64,000 bases of DNA from contig NZ_BOQP01000035.1 of NCBI RefSeq assembly GCF_018332715.1, positions 62,001 to 126,000 on the forward strand, written 5' to 3'. The notes beneath the pieces are model-generated. The model was not told the DNA's origin. It did not search any database and saw nothing but the letters and a program-made list of their open reading frames with translations. Positions 35,778 through 44,424 of this stretch are shown here, one piece after another; positions within the stretch are counted from its first letter, which is position 1; the number at the start of each line of letters is the position of its first letter. This DNA comes from Winogradskya consettensis (lineage in GTDB: Bacteria > Actinomycetota > Actinomycetes > Mycobacteriales > Micromonosporaceae). The position numbers were made by a program, and so were the translations under genes.

Positions 35778-36210
35778 TGACGTCTCCCTGACAGGTAACT
35801 CTGCCGGCGGGCGCGCACGAAGAACCGGTCCACAAAGTTTGCGTCCGCAATGTGTGGCACACGTTACAACGAAGGTCACGAACTTGTCTGCGTGAATCTC
35901 CGGTGACTCTGGGTTTCTGATCCGCTAGGACGCGCGCCATCGAGCGCCCAGGGCGTTATCGGCCTTGATCAATCCGGCCGGTCCCGGGCCGCGGCCCGGA
36001 TCTGCAGCAGGTAGTCCTCGACCGGGGCATCGGGCAGCCGGGCCTCGCCCTCGTCGCGGTGGCGGCTGGCGACCCGCAGCAGGTAGCGGCTGGAAACTAT
36101 TGAGTTCAGAACTGACAGCCGCCCCCCGGCCGGCCGGAAATGGTTCTTGAGCTACCGGCTCCTGATCGATATGCCTGCCCGGTGTGGCGGCCGCGGGGTC
36201 CTGCGTGCTG
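35778..36210. other. Intergenic region upstream of sdhC, with a possible gene remnant
   Basis: The half near sdhC (35778-35940) should hold the operon promoter; small palindromes GTGTG-G-CACAC (35852-35862) and TTGCG-TC-CGCAA (35839-35850) are visible. The other half (35969-36151, minus) is open for about 60 codons and ends EDYLLQIRAAARDRPD with no start codon, which could be a decayed gene end. I see no complete gene. Confidence 0.4.
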
Positions 36211-37608
36211 TCAGCCGGAGGCGTTGCCGGTGAGGTTCCAGGAGGACAGGTGGAGGGCGGGGGCCGTGAAGCGGACGCCTGACCAGCGGTCCGGCAGGGC
36301 GACCGATTCCGTGCCGACCGCGATGACGGCGCCGGGGCCGAGGGCCTGCGGGTAGGACTGGGTGAAGCGCATGTTGCCCACCGCGGTGGTCACCTGGCCG
36401 TCCTCGACGAGCCAGACGCCGTTGCGGGTCAGGCCGGTGATGACGAGGCTCTTCTGGTCGAGGACGCGGGTATACCAGAAGTCGGTGATCAGCAGCCCGC
36501 GCCGCATCCCTGAGACCAGTGCCCGAGCGCTGGACGCCGTCGGACCGGTCCCTGCGTCGGCCGCCGGATCATCAACGCCGGAGCCGGAGCCGGAGCCGGA
36601 GCCGGCGGCGAGCTGGAGGTTGACGGCGATCGGGCCCCAGGAGCGGGAGGCGGCCGAGGCGTGGCCCGTGGAGGTGGTGCCGGCTTCGGCGGCTGAGGTG
36701 CGGTCGTGGCTCACCGCGCGGGTGGTGCCGCCGTCGATCAGGGTGAGCGTGTCGCGGGGGGTGCCTTCCAGGTCGAACGGGAGGATCGCGCCGAGCGGCT
36801 CGTCGGTGATGGTGATCTTCTCGTCGAACTGCTGGGTGCCGAGCTGGGCGAAGGACTGGTGCTGCGCGAAGGCCTTGCCGTTGAAACCGAACGTCGCGAG
36901 GTTGCTGAGCAGGTCGGAGACGGCGGTGGGCTCGAGTACGACCTCGTAACGGCCGGGCGGGAGCTCGATGGCGCGGCCGGCGGCGCGGGCCTTGGCAGCG
37001 GCGCGGGCGCCCATGGGGACGCCCCGGAGGTCGGACAGGCGGCCGCTGGCGTGCCGGGACACCCCGTCGGCGCCGTCGAGCCGGGCGATGCCGTCCATGG
37101 CGGCCTCGGCTGTGCGGCCCTGGGCGGAGTGGCCGGTGGTGCTTGCGAACCCACCTGAGGTGTAGCTGGTGCGGCAGAATCCGGCGGTTTCCAGGCCGTC
37201 GGCGGCGTCGACGAAGTCCCGGACCCGGTCCGCGCGCTCCTGGGGGGAGGCCGCTGCGGTGGCCTCGTCGAAGCCGGCGTCCGGGCGCAGCTCGGCCGGT
37301 GGGGTGAGGCCCGGCCAGGTGACGTCGGGCGGCGACAGGCGGGCCGCGGCGATCGTGCGCTCCACCAGGGACTCGAGGCCGTTGATTCCGGTCACCGTGG
37401 TGGAGCCGCCCGCCGTCCGCCCGTCGAGGTGCAGCCGGAGCCGCACCGTCGTGGTGGCTTCGGCGACGTTCTGGTGGATCGCCGAGTTGGCGAACCGGGT
37501 CAGCGCGTCGGCCGAGTGCACGGCGACGACCTCCGCCTCGGCGCCGGGGCCGGCGACGCGCCGGACCAGCTCGACGACGCGTCCGGCCAGGTCCAGCTCG
37601 GCGCTCAT
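36211..37608 (-). CDS. TldE/PmbA-like metalloprotease subunit
   Basis: A 465-residue PmbA/TldE-family protein, the non-catalytic partner of TldD. The N-terminal FANSAIHQNVAEATTTVRL and central RYEVVLEPTAVSDLLSNLATFGFNGKAF (in outline, near residues 219-246) are characteristic. The C-terminal LLITDFWYTRVLDQKSL and TRNGVWLVEDG regions follow. An inserted Gly-Ser linker (about residues 336-344) is encoded by a hexanucleotide repeat. It overlaps tldD by ATGA. TldD/TldE complexes degrade unfolded peptides and process some ribosomal peptides; no precursor is nearby. Confidence 0.88.
   Translation of the reverse strand: MSAELDLAGRVVELVRRVAGPGAEAEVVAVHSADALTRFANSAIHQNVAEATTTVRLRLHLDGRTAGGSTTVTGINGLESLVERTIAAARLSPPDVTWPGLTPPAELRPDAGFDEATAAASPQERADRVRDFVDAADGLETAGFCRTSYTSGGFASTTGHSAQGRTAEAAMDGIARLDGADGVSRHASGRLSDLRGVPMGARAAAKARAAGRAIELPPGRYEVVLEPTAVSDLLSNLATFGFNGKAFAQHQSFAQLGTQQFDEKITITDEPLGAILPFDLEGTPRDTLTLIDGGTTRAVSHDRTSAAEAGTTSTGHASAASRSWGPIAVNLQLAAGSGSGSGSGVDDPAADAGTGPTASSARALVSGMRRGLLITDFWYTRVLDQKSLVITGLTRNGVWLVEDGQVTTAVGNMRFTQSYPQALGPGAVIAVGTESVALPDRWSGVRFTAPALHLSSWNLTGNASG
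36577..36605. repeat. GCCGGA hexanucleotide repeat in the TldE gene
   Basis: About five in-frame copies of GCCGGA, encoding alternating Gly and Ser on the minus strand. It sits in a presumed surface loop of TldE. Confidence 0.85.
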
Positions 37609-39047
37609 CCGCGGACTCCTACTCGTACGTTGGTGAAGCGGGCCGGGGCCGCGGGGTGACCGGTGTGCCCGATCTGGCCCGGCTGACCCTTGCCGCAGTT
37701 GGGGGTGCCCCAGGCGATGCTCTCGGAGGAGAGCATGTCCATCGACTGCCAGAACTTGGGGCCGATCCCGGTGTAGGTGGGGTTGCGCAGCATGCGGCCG
37801 CGCTTACCGTTCTTGATCTCGTAGCCGATCTCGCAGCCGAACTGGAAGTTGAGCCGCTTGTCGTCGATGGACCAGGAGCGGTTGATGTCCATGAGGATGC
37901 CGTCGTCGGTGGCCGCGATGATCTCGTCGAGAGTGTGCGGGCCGGGCTCGAGGCCGACGTTGGTCATCCGGACCATGGGCAGCCGGGCCCAGCCGTCGGA
38001 GCGGACGCTGCCCGCGTAGTCGAGGCCCGCCATCGCCGCCGAGTCGCGGCCGGCGAGGACACCCACCCAGATGCCGTTGCGGACCGCGTCGCGCCGGGCC
38101 GCGGGGGAACCCTCGTCGTCGTAGCCGAAGCTGCCCAGCGCACCCGGGATCGTGGGGTCGATGGTGATGTTCATCAGCTCGGAGCCGTAGCGCAGGCTGC
38201 CGAGCTGGTTGAGGTCGAGCCAGGAGGTGCCGGCGAACGCGGCCTCCCAGCCGAGGATGCGGTCGAGCTCGATGGCGTGACCGACGGACTCGTGGATCTG
38301 CAGGGCGAGCTGCTCGCCGCCGAGGATCAACGTGGTCTCGCCGGCGGGGCAGAGCGGCGCGGTCAGCAGCTCGCGGGCCTCCTGCGCCATCCGGGCGGCG
38401 TTGTCGGTCAGCGCCAGCTCGTCGACGAGCTCCCAGCCGCGGGTGCCGTACTGACCTCGGTGGGACGGCCAGGACCGGCGCTGGATCTCGTTGTCGCCGT
38501 AGGCGCTGGCGGTGATGCCCGCGCCGCACTCCCGGATGTGCTGGTCGATGCGGTGGCCGTCGCTGGACGCGAACCACTTGCGGGTGTCCCAGATCTGATA
38601 GATGCCCTCCGCCAGGTCGGCGCCGGCGTCGCGGGCCGTGGCCGTCGCCGCCACCAGCAGGTCACCCTTGGTGGAGAGCGGCACCGACAGCGGATCGATC
38701 TCGCAGGCGCTGGCCCAGCTCGCCGTCACCGCGCCGGCCGGCACCAGGTCGATCTTCGGACCGGGCACCCGGGCGCTGGCGGCCGCGATCTCCGCGGCCC
38801 GGCGACCCGCGGCGCGCGCCGCGGCGTCGGAGAGGTCGGGGACGGCGTAGAAACCCCAGCTCGAGCCGACCAGCGCGCGCACCCCGATGCCGGCGCTCTC
38901 GTCGGAACTCAGATCCTCGACCTCGCCGTCGCGGGCACTCATCGTCTCGGTGCGGCGCAGCATGACCCGCGCGTCTGCATATCGGGCACCGGCGTCGAGT
39001 GCCGCCTGAACGGCAGCCCCCGCTTCGTCGAAGTGATCCACGCTCAT
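37605..39047 (-). CDS. TldD-like zinc metalloprotease subunit
   Basis: A 480-residue TldD-family protein, the catalytic partner of TldE. The zinc site is HESVGHAIELDR near residue 254 (H-E-x3-H), with a likely cysteine ligand in NCGKGQPGQ near 455. GSFGYDDEGSPA and ILMDINRSWSIDD are further family motifs. ATG 39047 precedes the conserved N terminus; the open frame extends to 39431 but that part is antisense to the next gene. Acts with TldE in the cytoplasm. Confidence 0.9.
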   Translation of the reverse strand: MSVDHFDEAGAAVQAALDAGARYADARVMLRRTETMSARDGEVEDLSSDESAGIGVRALVGSSWGFYAVPDLSDAAARAAGRRAAEIAAASARVPGPKIDLVPAGAVTASWASACEIDPLSVPLSTKGDLLVAATATARDAGADLAEGIYQIWDTRKWFASSDGHRIDQHIRECGAGITASAYGDNEIQRRSWPSHRGQYGTRGWELVDELALTDNAARMAQEARELLTAPLCPAGETTLILGGEQLALQIHESVGHAIELDRILGWEAAFAGTSWLDLNQLGSLRYGSELMNITIDPTIPGALGSFGYDDEGSPAARRDAVRNGIWVGVLAGRDSAAMAGLDYAGSVRSDGWARLPMVRMTNVGLEPGPHTLDEIIAATDDGILMDINRSWSIDDKRLNFQFGCEIGYEIKNGKRGRMLRNPTYTGIGPKFWQSMDMLSSESIAWGTPNCGKGQPGQIGHTGHPAAPARFTNVRVGVRG

Positions 39048-39153
39048 GTTCCAAGGGTAGGGGAAGCGTCGGACATTTTTTGACTCATATGTGGTGCGGG
39101 GCGGCCGAACGGTACCGTCACGGGGAGATCGACATCCGGATCGAGGTGGGAGG

Positions 39154-40686
39154 ATGGCGACCGACCACCTGCCCGCGCTCATTCTGCCCTTCGGCCCGCA
39201 CGTGCAGCTCGCGCTGCACGTGCACGATCTGACGATCCAGGGCCGCCAGGCGGAGACGTTGCGCGCCGCGGACGCCGCCGAGGGTGTGGCGACAGCGCTC
39301 GGCGATCTGCGTACGGTCCAATCGATCAAACTCGGCCGCATGTACGCCCTGATCGCCCTCGGCCGCCTCCAGGAAGCGCTCACGGTGGGCGAGAGCATCG
39401 CCATGGCCGGCCCGCGCAGCACCGACGCCAAGATCCTTGCCGATACCGCCGAGGTGCTGATCCGGATGGGCCGTGTCGACGAGGGCCTGCATCACCTGGC
39501 GCGCGCCATGGTCGTTCTCGAGACCGCCCCGCGTGGCAGTGTCCGTTACGTGTCGGCGATGTCGTCGCTCTGTGATGCGGCCCGCGTGGCCGAGCTCTTC
39601 GAGCTGGCCGACGAGTGCCTGCGTATCCCCGACGGCATCCTGGACTTCAGCGACCTCTACCGCTCCTCCGCCGACCTCCAGCGAGCCGAGCTGCGCCTGG
39701 AGTGGGGCCTGCGACTGGAACAGGTCGGCCGCCCGGACGAGGCCACCCGCCTCTACGAGACCGCGGTGACGCTGCTCGAACGCTGGGCGGCGCCCGACGC
39801 CCCGCTCTCGAACGCCCTGCTCTCGCTCGGTCTGGCCAAGACCGGCCGCCACGATGAAGCCCTGAAGATCGTGCACGCCCTCCTGCTGCCGATGCGCCTG
39901 GACGGCCAGGACCACGAGGCCCGGCTGCTGCACCTGGCGCACGGCGTGGTGCTGCGTGACACCGGCGACCTGCCCGGTGCCCGGCGGGAGTTCGTCGCGG
40001 CGGACGAGCTGGCCGTCCTCCCGGGCGAGCGGCTCATCTACCGCTTCGAGCTGGCGGTCCTGGCCACGCTGGAGGTCCCCGGCGCGGCCGCCCGATCCAT
40101 GCTCGCGGCCCTGCGCGGCCAGGTCGAGATGCTGTGGCGCCTCCGGCTGGACCGCCGCATGATGCTGCAACAGGCCTACCGCCGCGTGGAGCTCGAGGCG
40201 GCCCGCAGCACCGCGGACCTCGACGCGACCTCGGACGCCCTCACCGGCCTGGGCAACCGCCGCATGTTCGACCGCCGCATGGCCTCGATGGCCGGCACCA
40301 GAGCCCTGCTACTGATCGACGTCGACCGCTTCAAATCCATCAACGACGACTTCTCCCACGGCATCGGCGACCGCGTCCTCGCCGAGATCGCCGCCGTGTT
40401 GCGCGCCCACTGCCGCCACGACGAGATCGCCATCCGCTTCGGCGGCGACGAATTCGCCCTCTTCCTCACCACGGAAGAACCCGAGTCCCGCCAGGCCGCG
40501 GAACGAATCCGAAAGGTCATCCTCGCCCGCGACTGGAGCACCATCGCCCCGGGCCTGCGCGTCACCCTCAGCATGGGCCTGGCCGTCTGCCAAGCCGGCG
40601 AATCCAGCGAAGACCTCTACACCAGAGCAGACGCCAATCTGTACGCGGCAAAGCGCGCGGGCCGCAACCGCGTCGCCGTCGCCTGA
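39154..40686 (+). CDS. Soluble diguanylate cyclase with TPR-like N-terminal domain
   Basis: A 510-residue protein with no membrane segment. Residues about 25-350 are helical repeats resembling TPR (GRLQEALTVGESIAM, GRVDEGLHHLARAMVVLE, GRPDEATRLYETAVTLLE, GRHDEALKIVHALLLP). Residues about 375-508 are a GGDEF domain with DALTGLGNRRMFD, LIDVDRFKSINDDFSHGIGD and an intact FGGDEF, so it should make cyclic di-GMP. The place of the inhibitory RxxD site reads RHDE. ATG 39154 follows GAGG and GGGAGG. The TPR part probably senses a protein partner. Last 70 bp overlap a truncated Uma2 frame. Confidence 0.85.
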   Translation: MATDHLPALILPFGPHVQLALHVHDLTIQGRQAETLRAADAAEGVATALGDLRTVQSIKLGRMYALIALGRLQEALTVGESIAMAGPRSTDAKILADTAEVLIRMGRVDEGLHHLARAMVVLETAPRGSVRYVSAMSSLCDAARVAELFELADECLRIPDGILDFSDLYRSSADLQRAELRLEWGLRLEQVGRPDEATRLYETAVTLLERWAAPDAPLSNALLSLGLAKTGRHDEALKIVHALLLPMRLDGQDHEARLLHLAHGVVLRDTGDLPGARREFVAADELAVLPGERLIYRFELAVLATLEVPGAAARSMLAALRGQVEMLWRLRLDRRMMLQQAYRRVELEAARSTADLDATSDALTGLGNRRMFDRRMASMAGTRALLLIDVDRFKSINDDFSHGIGDRVLAEIAAVLRAHCRHDEIAIRFGGDEFALFLTTEEPESRQAAERIRKVILARDWSTIAPGLRVTLSMGLAVCQAGESSEDLYTRADANLYAAKRAGRNRVAVA

Positions 40687-40826
40687 CTCAGCCCGGCGAT
40701 GTGCTGGTGACGCGGCGTCGGCGTGGGCGATATCAGCACACTCCCGTCGAGCAGCTCGACGCGTTGGGGTGTCTCTCCCAGTTGCAGATGTTCGTGCTCG
40801 CTGAGTGGCAGGCGAAAAGGCAGCAC
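40617..40826 (-). pseudogene. Truncated Uma2-family gene
   Basis: From GTG 40826 the first 45 codons (LPLSEHEHLQLGETPQR, then VELLDGSVLISPTPTPRHQH) clearly resemble the N terminus of the intact Uma2 protein next to it (VDYLQLGETSAISELWDG, then TPRHQMIL). Homology ends after IAGLS, near 40690, and the frame then runs 20 codons into antisense of the GGDEF gene. The catalytic half is missing. It lies 8 bp downstream of the intact gene, so it looks like the remnant of a tandem duplicate that was cut by the GGDEF gene boundary. Confidence 0.6.
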
Positions 40827-40834
40827 GCCCCAGG

Positions 40835-41353
40835 CTAAAGGTTGAGGCCGGTGACGCGGACGAGTTGCATGACGGACTGTTCGACGTAGCCCTGGGCGGA
40901 GAGCATGTTGCTGTGCAGGAGGCCTCGCTCGGGGTCGGCGACCAGGTAGCAGGGGATGCGGGCCTGGGCGTATGCGTGCATCTTCAGGGTCCAGTCGACC
41001 GTGGTGCTCGCGGCTGAGGTGATTTCGCAGACGAGGCGGACCGAGGTGGCCTCGACCAGGGGGATGTCCGGGTCGATGGTGCCGGCGATGATCAGGTCGG
41101 GGACGGCGATGCGGCCGGGGCCGAGGCGGACGGGGACGCCGGTGATGACGTTGAGGTCGGCTCGGCCGGCTCGGAGGGCGTTGGAGAGGGCGTGGAGGAT
41201 CATCTGGTGGCGGGGGGTGTCGCGGGGGCAGGTGAGGACGTTGCCGTCCCACAGCTCCGAGATGGCCGACGTCTCGCCGAGCTGGAGGTAGTCGACTTCG
41301 GTCGTCGGCAGGGCTTCCATGGGCAGGCTGCGGCCGATCAGGGCTGACGTCAT
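40835..41353 (-). CDS. Uma2 family PD-(D/E)xK nuclease-like protein
   Basis: A 172-residue Uma2 (DUF820) protein. The restriction-endonuclease-like core is seen in VPDLIIAG, LVCEITSAAST and DWTLKMHAYAQARIPCYLVADP, giving the D-ExT-K pattern. Such proteins are abundant in cyanobacteria and actinomycetes; their role is unclear (DNA repair, mobile element or toxin have been proposed). ATG 41353 is coupled to the preceding S9 gene stop (ATGA); a GTG two codons earlier is also possible. Confidence 0.8.
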   Translation of the reverse strand: MTSALIGRSLPMEALPTTEVDYLQLGETSAISELWDGNVLTCPRDTPRHQMILHALSNALRAGRADLNVITGVPVRLGPGRIAVPDLIIAGTIDPDIPLVEATSVRLVCEITSAASTTVDWTLKMHAYAQARIPCYLVADPERGLLHSNMLSAQGYVEQSVMQLVRVTGLNL

Positions 41354-43059
41354 GCGCACTCCCGGGTGACGAACTCAACTTCCACGGACAAATCACCAGA
41401 TTTAGGTACGGTGAGCAGCGCCGGACCGGTCGGCCCCGCGATGTGATGCTCGTAGATTTCGGGGTTGTCGGTGCGCGAACCGAGATACCGCTCGGCGTAC
41501 GCGGGCGGCAGGTCGGCCCAGTCGAGCACCGGATCGCGGGCGACGCCGCAGCGGAAGACATCGGGGCGGCGCTGCACGGCCAGGGCGGCGAGCCACCCGC
41601 CGAGGCCGGTGCCGCGGATCGCCACACGGTCCAGGTCGAGGTCAGGGTGTTTGCCGGTGAGTGCGTGCAGCCCCTCGATCTGGTCGGTCAGGGCGACGTC
41701 GGCCAGCCGGCGGTAGACGACTTTTTCGAAACTGGGGGCCACTCCGGGCGTACCCCGGGAATCGACACTGACCACGACGAAGCCGGCGTCGGCCCACCAT
41801 TGTCTTTCCTGCCAGGCGGCGGGGTCCTGGATGACCTGCTGGCGGCCGGGGCCGTCGCCGAGCTCGACGAGGACGGGCAGGCGGGTGCCGCCGACCCGGC
41901 CCGTGGGGTAGAGCACGGCTGACGGCAGGCGGCGGTCGGTGACGCGTTCGAGGACGGGCTTCGGCGCGTACGGAAAGGGCTCCGGGGCCGATGGGAGCAG
42001 TTCGTTGTCGATCATCAGGAGGGCGCCGCCGACGATCGCGTGATGCCAGCCGGGCTCGGTGGTGAGCCGCCGGGACTTCGCGCTGCTGCCGCCGATTGAC
42101 GTGCGGATCGCATAGATGTGCTGTTCAGCTGGTTCGCCCTCGGTGCCCTCGACGATCAGTTCCTGGGTGCCGCCGAGCACCCCCGCGACCCGCCGGACGT
42201 AGAGGCCGGGCGGGGTGAGCAGGCTGCCGTCGGCGAAGAGGCAGCGGGCGTCGAAGCCGTCGTGTGCGAGCTCGCCGCCGACCAGGACGCGACCGTCCGG
42301 CAGCAGCAGGGGAGTGCCGGGGATCGGTTCGACCCAGCGCGCGTCGGCCAGCTCGGCATGGACCTGGGTCTCGCCCGTACGCGTGTCGACGGAGAGCACG
42401 AGCCCGTGCTGCTGGCTGCGGCGGAGCACCGTGATCAGCGGGTTTCCGGAACTCCAGCGCACGTCGGCCAGGTAGGGGTAGGTCTCGCGGTCCCAGTGCA
42501 CGTCGACCCAGCCGCCGTAGAGGTCCAGCAGGTGCAGGCTGACCGTCTTCGCGCTGCGTACGGCCAGGATGCGGCTGCCGTCAGGAGACCACCACCAGCC
42601 ACGGGTACGCCCGAACTCCGCCGCAGTGGCGTCCGCGCAGCCCCAGGCGACGCCCGGCTCCCCCGCGAGCAGTTGATCACCCTCGGGCCCGGTCACCCGC
42701 AGCGCACCCGCCGGAGTTACATACCCGATGTGTCCCCCGTCGGGGGAGGGCTGGGGGTCGACGACCGGCTCCGAAGCGCTGAAATCGCTGGTGGACCGTA
42801 GCGCGCCCGCTACCGTCCAGGCCAGGACGGACAAATCACTGGAGCCCGCGAAGCTCGTCACAGGTCCGGGGTCGATGCGGGTGATGTCGCCACTATCAAC
42901 CGTACGGACCCACAACGCCGGGTCCGGGTCGAAGGGCCCCGCCGAGCGCAGAAAAGCCACCCGCGCGCCGTCCCCGCCGACCGTCACGGCGTGGGGTGCG
43001 CCGAAGCGGAACCGGCCGGTGCGGGCGGCGAGTTCGGGATACTCCACGCCGCTTAGCAT
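41350..43059 (-). CDS. S9 (DPP IV-like) peptidase homologue lacking the catalytic serine
   Basis: A 569-residue protein. The first about 380 residues form a DPP IV-type propeller (GWWWSPDGSRILAVR, VDVHWDRETYPYLADVRW). An alpha/beta-hydrolase domain follows with VLVELGDGPGRQ, VVSVDSRGTPG and DLDRVAIRGTGLGGWLA. The usual nucleophile elbow G-x-S-x-G-G reads G-T-G-L-G-G (about residue 484), so the serine is gone. The protein also stops about 100 residues early, before the Asp and His of the triad. It is most likely an inactive homologue or decaying gene. It is coupled to Uma2 by ATGA. Confidence 0.75.
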   Translation of the reverse strand: MLSGVEYPELAARTGRFRFGAPHAVTVGGDGARVAFLRSAGPFDPDPALWVRTVDSGDITRIDPGPVTSFAGSSDLSVLAWTVAGALRSTSDFSASEPVVDPQPSPDGGHIGYVTPAGALRVTGPEGDQLLAGEPGVAWGCADATAAEFGRTRGWWWSPDGSRILAVRSAKTVSLHLLDLYGGWVDVHWDRETYPYLADVRWSSGNPLITVLRRSQQHGLVLSVDTRTGETQVHAELADARWVEPIPGTPLLLPDGRVLVGGELAHDGFDARCLFADGSLLTPPGLYVRRVAGVLGGTQELIVEGTEGEPAEQHIYAIRTSIGGSSAKSRRLTTEPGWHHAIVGGALLMIDNELLPSAPEPFPYAPKPVLERVTDRRLPSAVLYPTGRVGGTRLPVLVELGDGPGRQQVIQDPAAWQERQWWADAGFVVVSVDSRGTPGVAPSFEKVVYRRLADVALTDQIEGLHALTGKHPDLDLDRVAIRGTGLGGWLAALAVQRRPDVFRCGVARDPVLDWADLPPAYAERYLGSRTDNPEIYEHHIAGPTGPALLTVPKSGDLSVEVEFVTRECA

Positions 43060-43123
43060 CCCTGATCACCAGCCACTCGCGCCCACCAAACCGGGGAGAG
43101 CCTCCCCGCGTAAAGTGGCGCGA

Positions 43124-44002
43124 GTGACGAACGCCCAGCCCGCACGCCGCCTCATGCTCGTGCACGCCCACCCCGACGACGAGGTGACCGGCACCGGCGC
43201 CACCATGGCCCGCTACGTCGCCGAGGGCGCCCAGGTAACGCTCGTGACCTGCACCTTGGGTGAGGAGGGCGAGATCCACGTGCCCGCGCTGGCCCAGCTG
43301 GAGGCGAAGCAGGCCGACCAGCTCGGCGGCTGGCGCGTCGTGGAGCTGGAACGGGCCTGCGCCGCGCTCGGCGTGAGCGACCATCGCTTTCTCGGCGGCG
43401 CGGGCCGTTACCGCGACTCCGGGATGATGGGTCTGGAGACCAACAACCACCCCCGGGCCTTCTGGCAGGCCGATCTCGAGGAGGCCGCGCGGCTCTGCCT
43501 GGAGATCATGCGGGAGGTACGCCCCCAGGTGCTGATCACCTATGACGACAACGGTTTCTACGGCCACCCCGACCACATCCAGGCGCACCGCGTCGCCATG
43601 CGCGCGGCCGAGCTCGCCGAGGCCGAGGGTTTCGGGCCCGAGAAGATCTACTGGACCGCCATGCCGCTCAGCGTCCTCGAGGGCGGCATCGAGGCGTTCA
43701 AGGGCATGGAAGACAACCCGTTCGCCGACGTCGAGAGCGTCGATGACCTGCCGTTCGGTCACCCGGACGACGAGATCGCCGCCCGCGTCGACGGCACCGA
43801 CTACTACGAGCAGAAGGTCGCGGCGATGCGCGCGCATGCCACGCAGATCCCGGACAACTCCTGGCTCTACGGCATCGCCGGTGACTTCGGCGGTGAGTTC
43901 ATGGGCGTCGAGTACTTCACCATCGTCAAGGGCGAGCGCGGCGAGGTGAGCGGCCCGCACAAGTGGGAGAGCGACCTGTTCAGCAACGTGGTCACGCCGT
44001 GA
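43124..44002 (+). CDS. mshB: Mycothiol biosynthesis deacetylase MshB
   Basis: This 292-residue zinc enzyme removes the acetyl group from GlcNAc-inositol in mycothiol synthesis. The N-terminal HAHPDDE (about residues 14-20) holds the zinc ligands and catalytic Asp, and the second zinc histidine is in YGHPDHIQAH (about 145). GTGATMARYVAEGAQVTLVTCTLGEEGE (in outline) and RFLGGAGRYRDSGMMG distinguish MshB from Mca. GTG 43124 is the likely start; the open frame from 42728 is antisense to the S9 gene. A small membrane protein gene is coupled downstream (GTGA). Confidence 0.92.
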   Translation: MTNAQPARRLMLVHAHPDDEVTGTGATMARYVAEGAQVTLVTCTLGEEGEIHVPALAQLEAKQADQLGGWRVVELERACAALGVSDHRFLGGAGRYRDSGMMGLETNNHPRAFWQADLEEAARLCLEIMREVRPQVLITYDDNGFYGHPDHIQAHRVAMRAAELAEAEGFGPEKIYWTAMPLSVLEGGIEAFKGMEDNPFADVESVDDLPFGHPDDEIAARVDGTDYYEQKVAAMRAHATQIPDNSWLYGIAGDFGGEFMGVEYFTIVKGERGEVSGPHKWESDLFSNVVTP

Positions 44003-44379
44003 CGTCCGTGTTCAAGGTCGGCGGGGTGCTCGTCTCGCTGGTACTCGTGGTGCTGACCGCCGCGCTCGAGCTCTATCTGACGCCGCTGCGCGCCGGGGGC
44101 GTACCCATCGGGGTTGCGGTCCTGGTCGCCGCCGTAGCCAACTGGCTGATCTCCTGGTTCGCGACCGAAACGGTCGGCCGCCGCTGGGCGGTCGGCCCGG
44201 CCTGGGCGCTCTGGACCGTGCTCATGTTCATCGCCGCCGGCACCCGCACCGCCGAGGGCGACTACCTCATCAGCGGCAACGACTGGGTGGCGCTGGTGAT
44301 GATCCTCGTCGGCAGCCTGACCTTCGCGGTCTACGTCTATCGGGCGATCTTGAAGCCCGCCCCCGTCACGAACCAATGA
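43999..44379 (+). CDS. Small four-helix membrane protein after mshB
   Basis: A 126-residue protein with four hydrophobic segments at about residues 6-28, 34-54, 66-82 and 97-117. It starts with GTG overlapping the mshB stop. Many actinomycetes have such a small membrane gene (DUF6113-like) directly after mshB, so a link to mycothiol or its transport is possible but unproven. I see no catalytic motif. Confidence 0.72.
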   Translation: MTSVFKVGGVLVSLVLVVLTAALELYLTPLRAGGVPIGVAVLVAAVANWLISWFATETVGRRWAVGPAWALWTVLMFIAAGTRTAEGDYLISGNDWVALVMILVGSLTFAVYVYRAILKPAPVTNQ

Positions 44380-44424
44380 CAACCCCTCGCGTCGCTTGGC
44401 CGCTCTGACCAGCCCATGCACACT

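Noticed and set aside
35852..35862. GTGTG-G-CACAC as a Rex operator for the sdh operon
   Set aside because: It does not match the TTGTGAA-N4-TTCACAA form, and the arms are only 5 bp.
40617..41627. 336-codon minus-strand frame spanning both Uma2 genes
   Set aside because: Its first two thirds are a Pro/Arg shadow of the intact Uma2 and S9 genes. Only the last part, the truncated Uma2, looks like protein.
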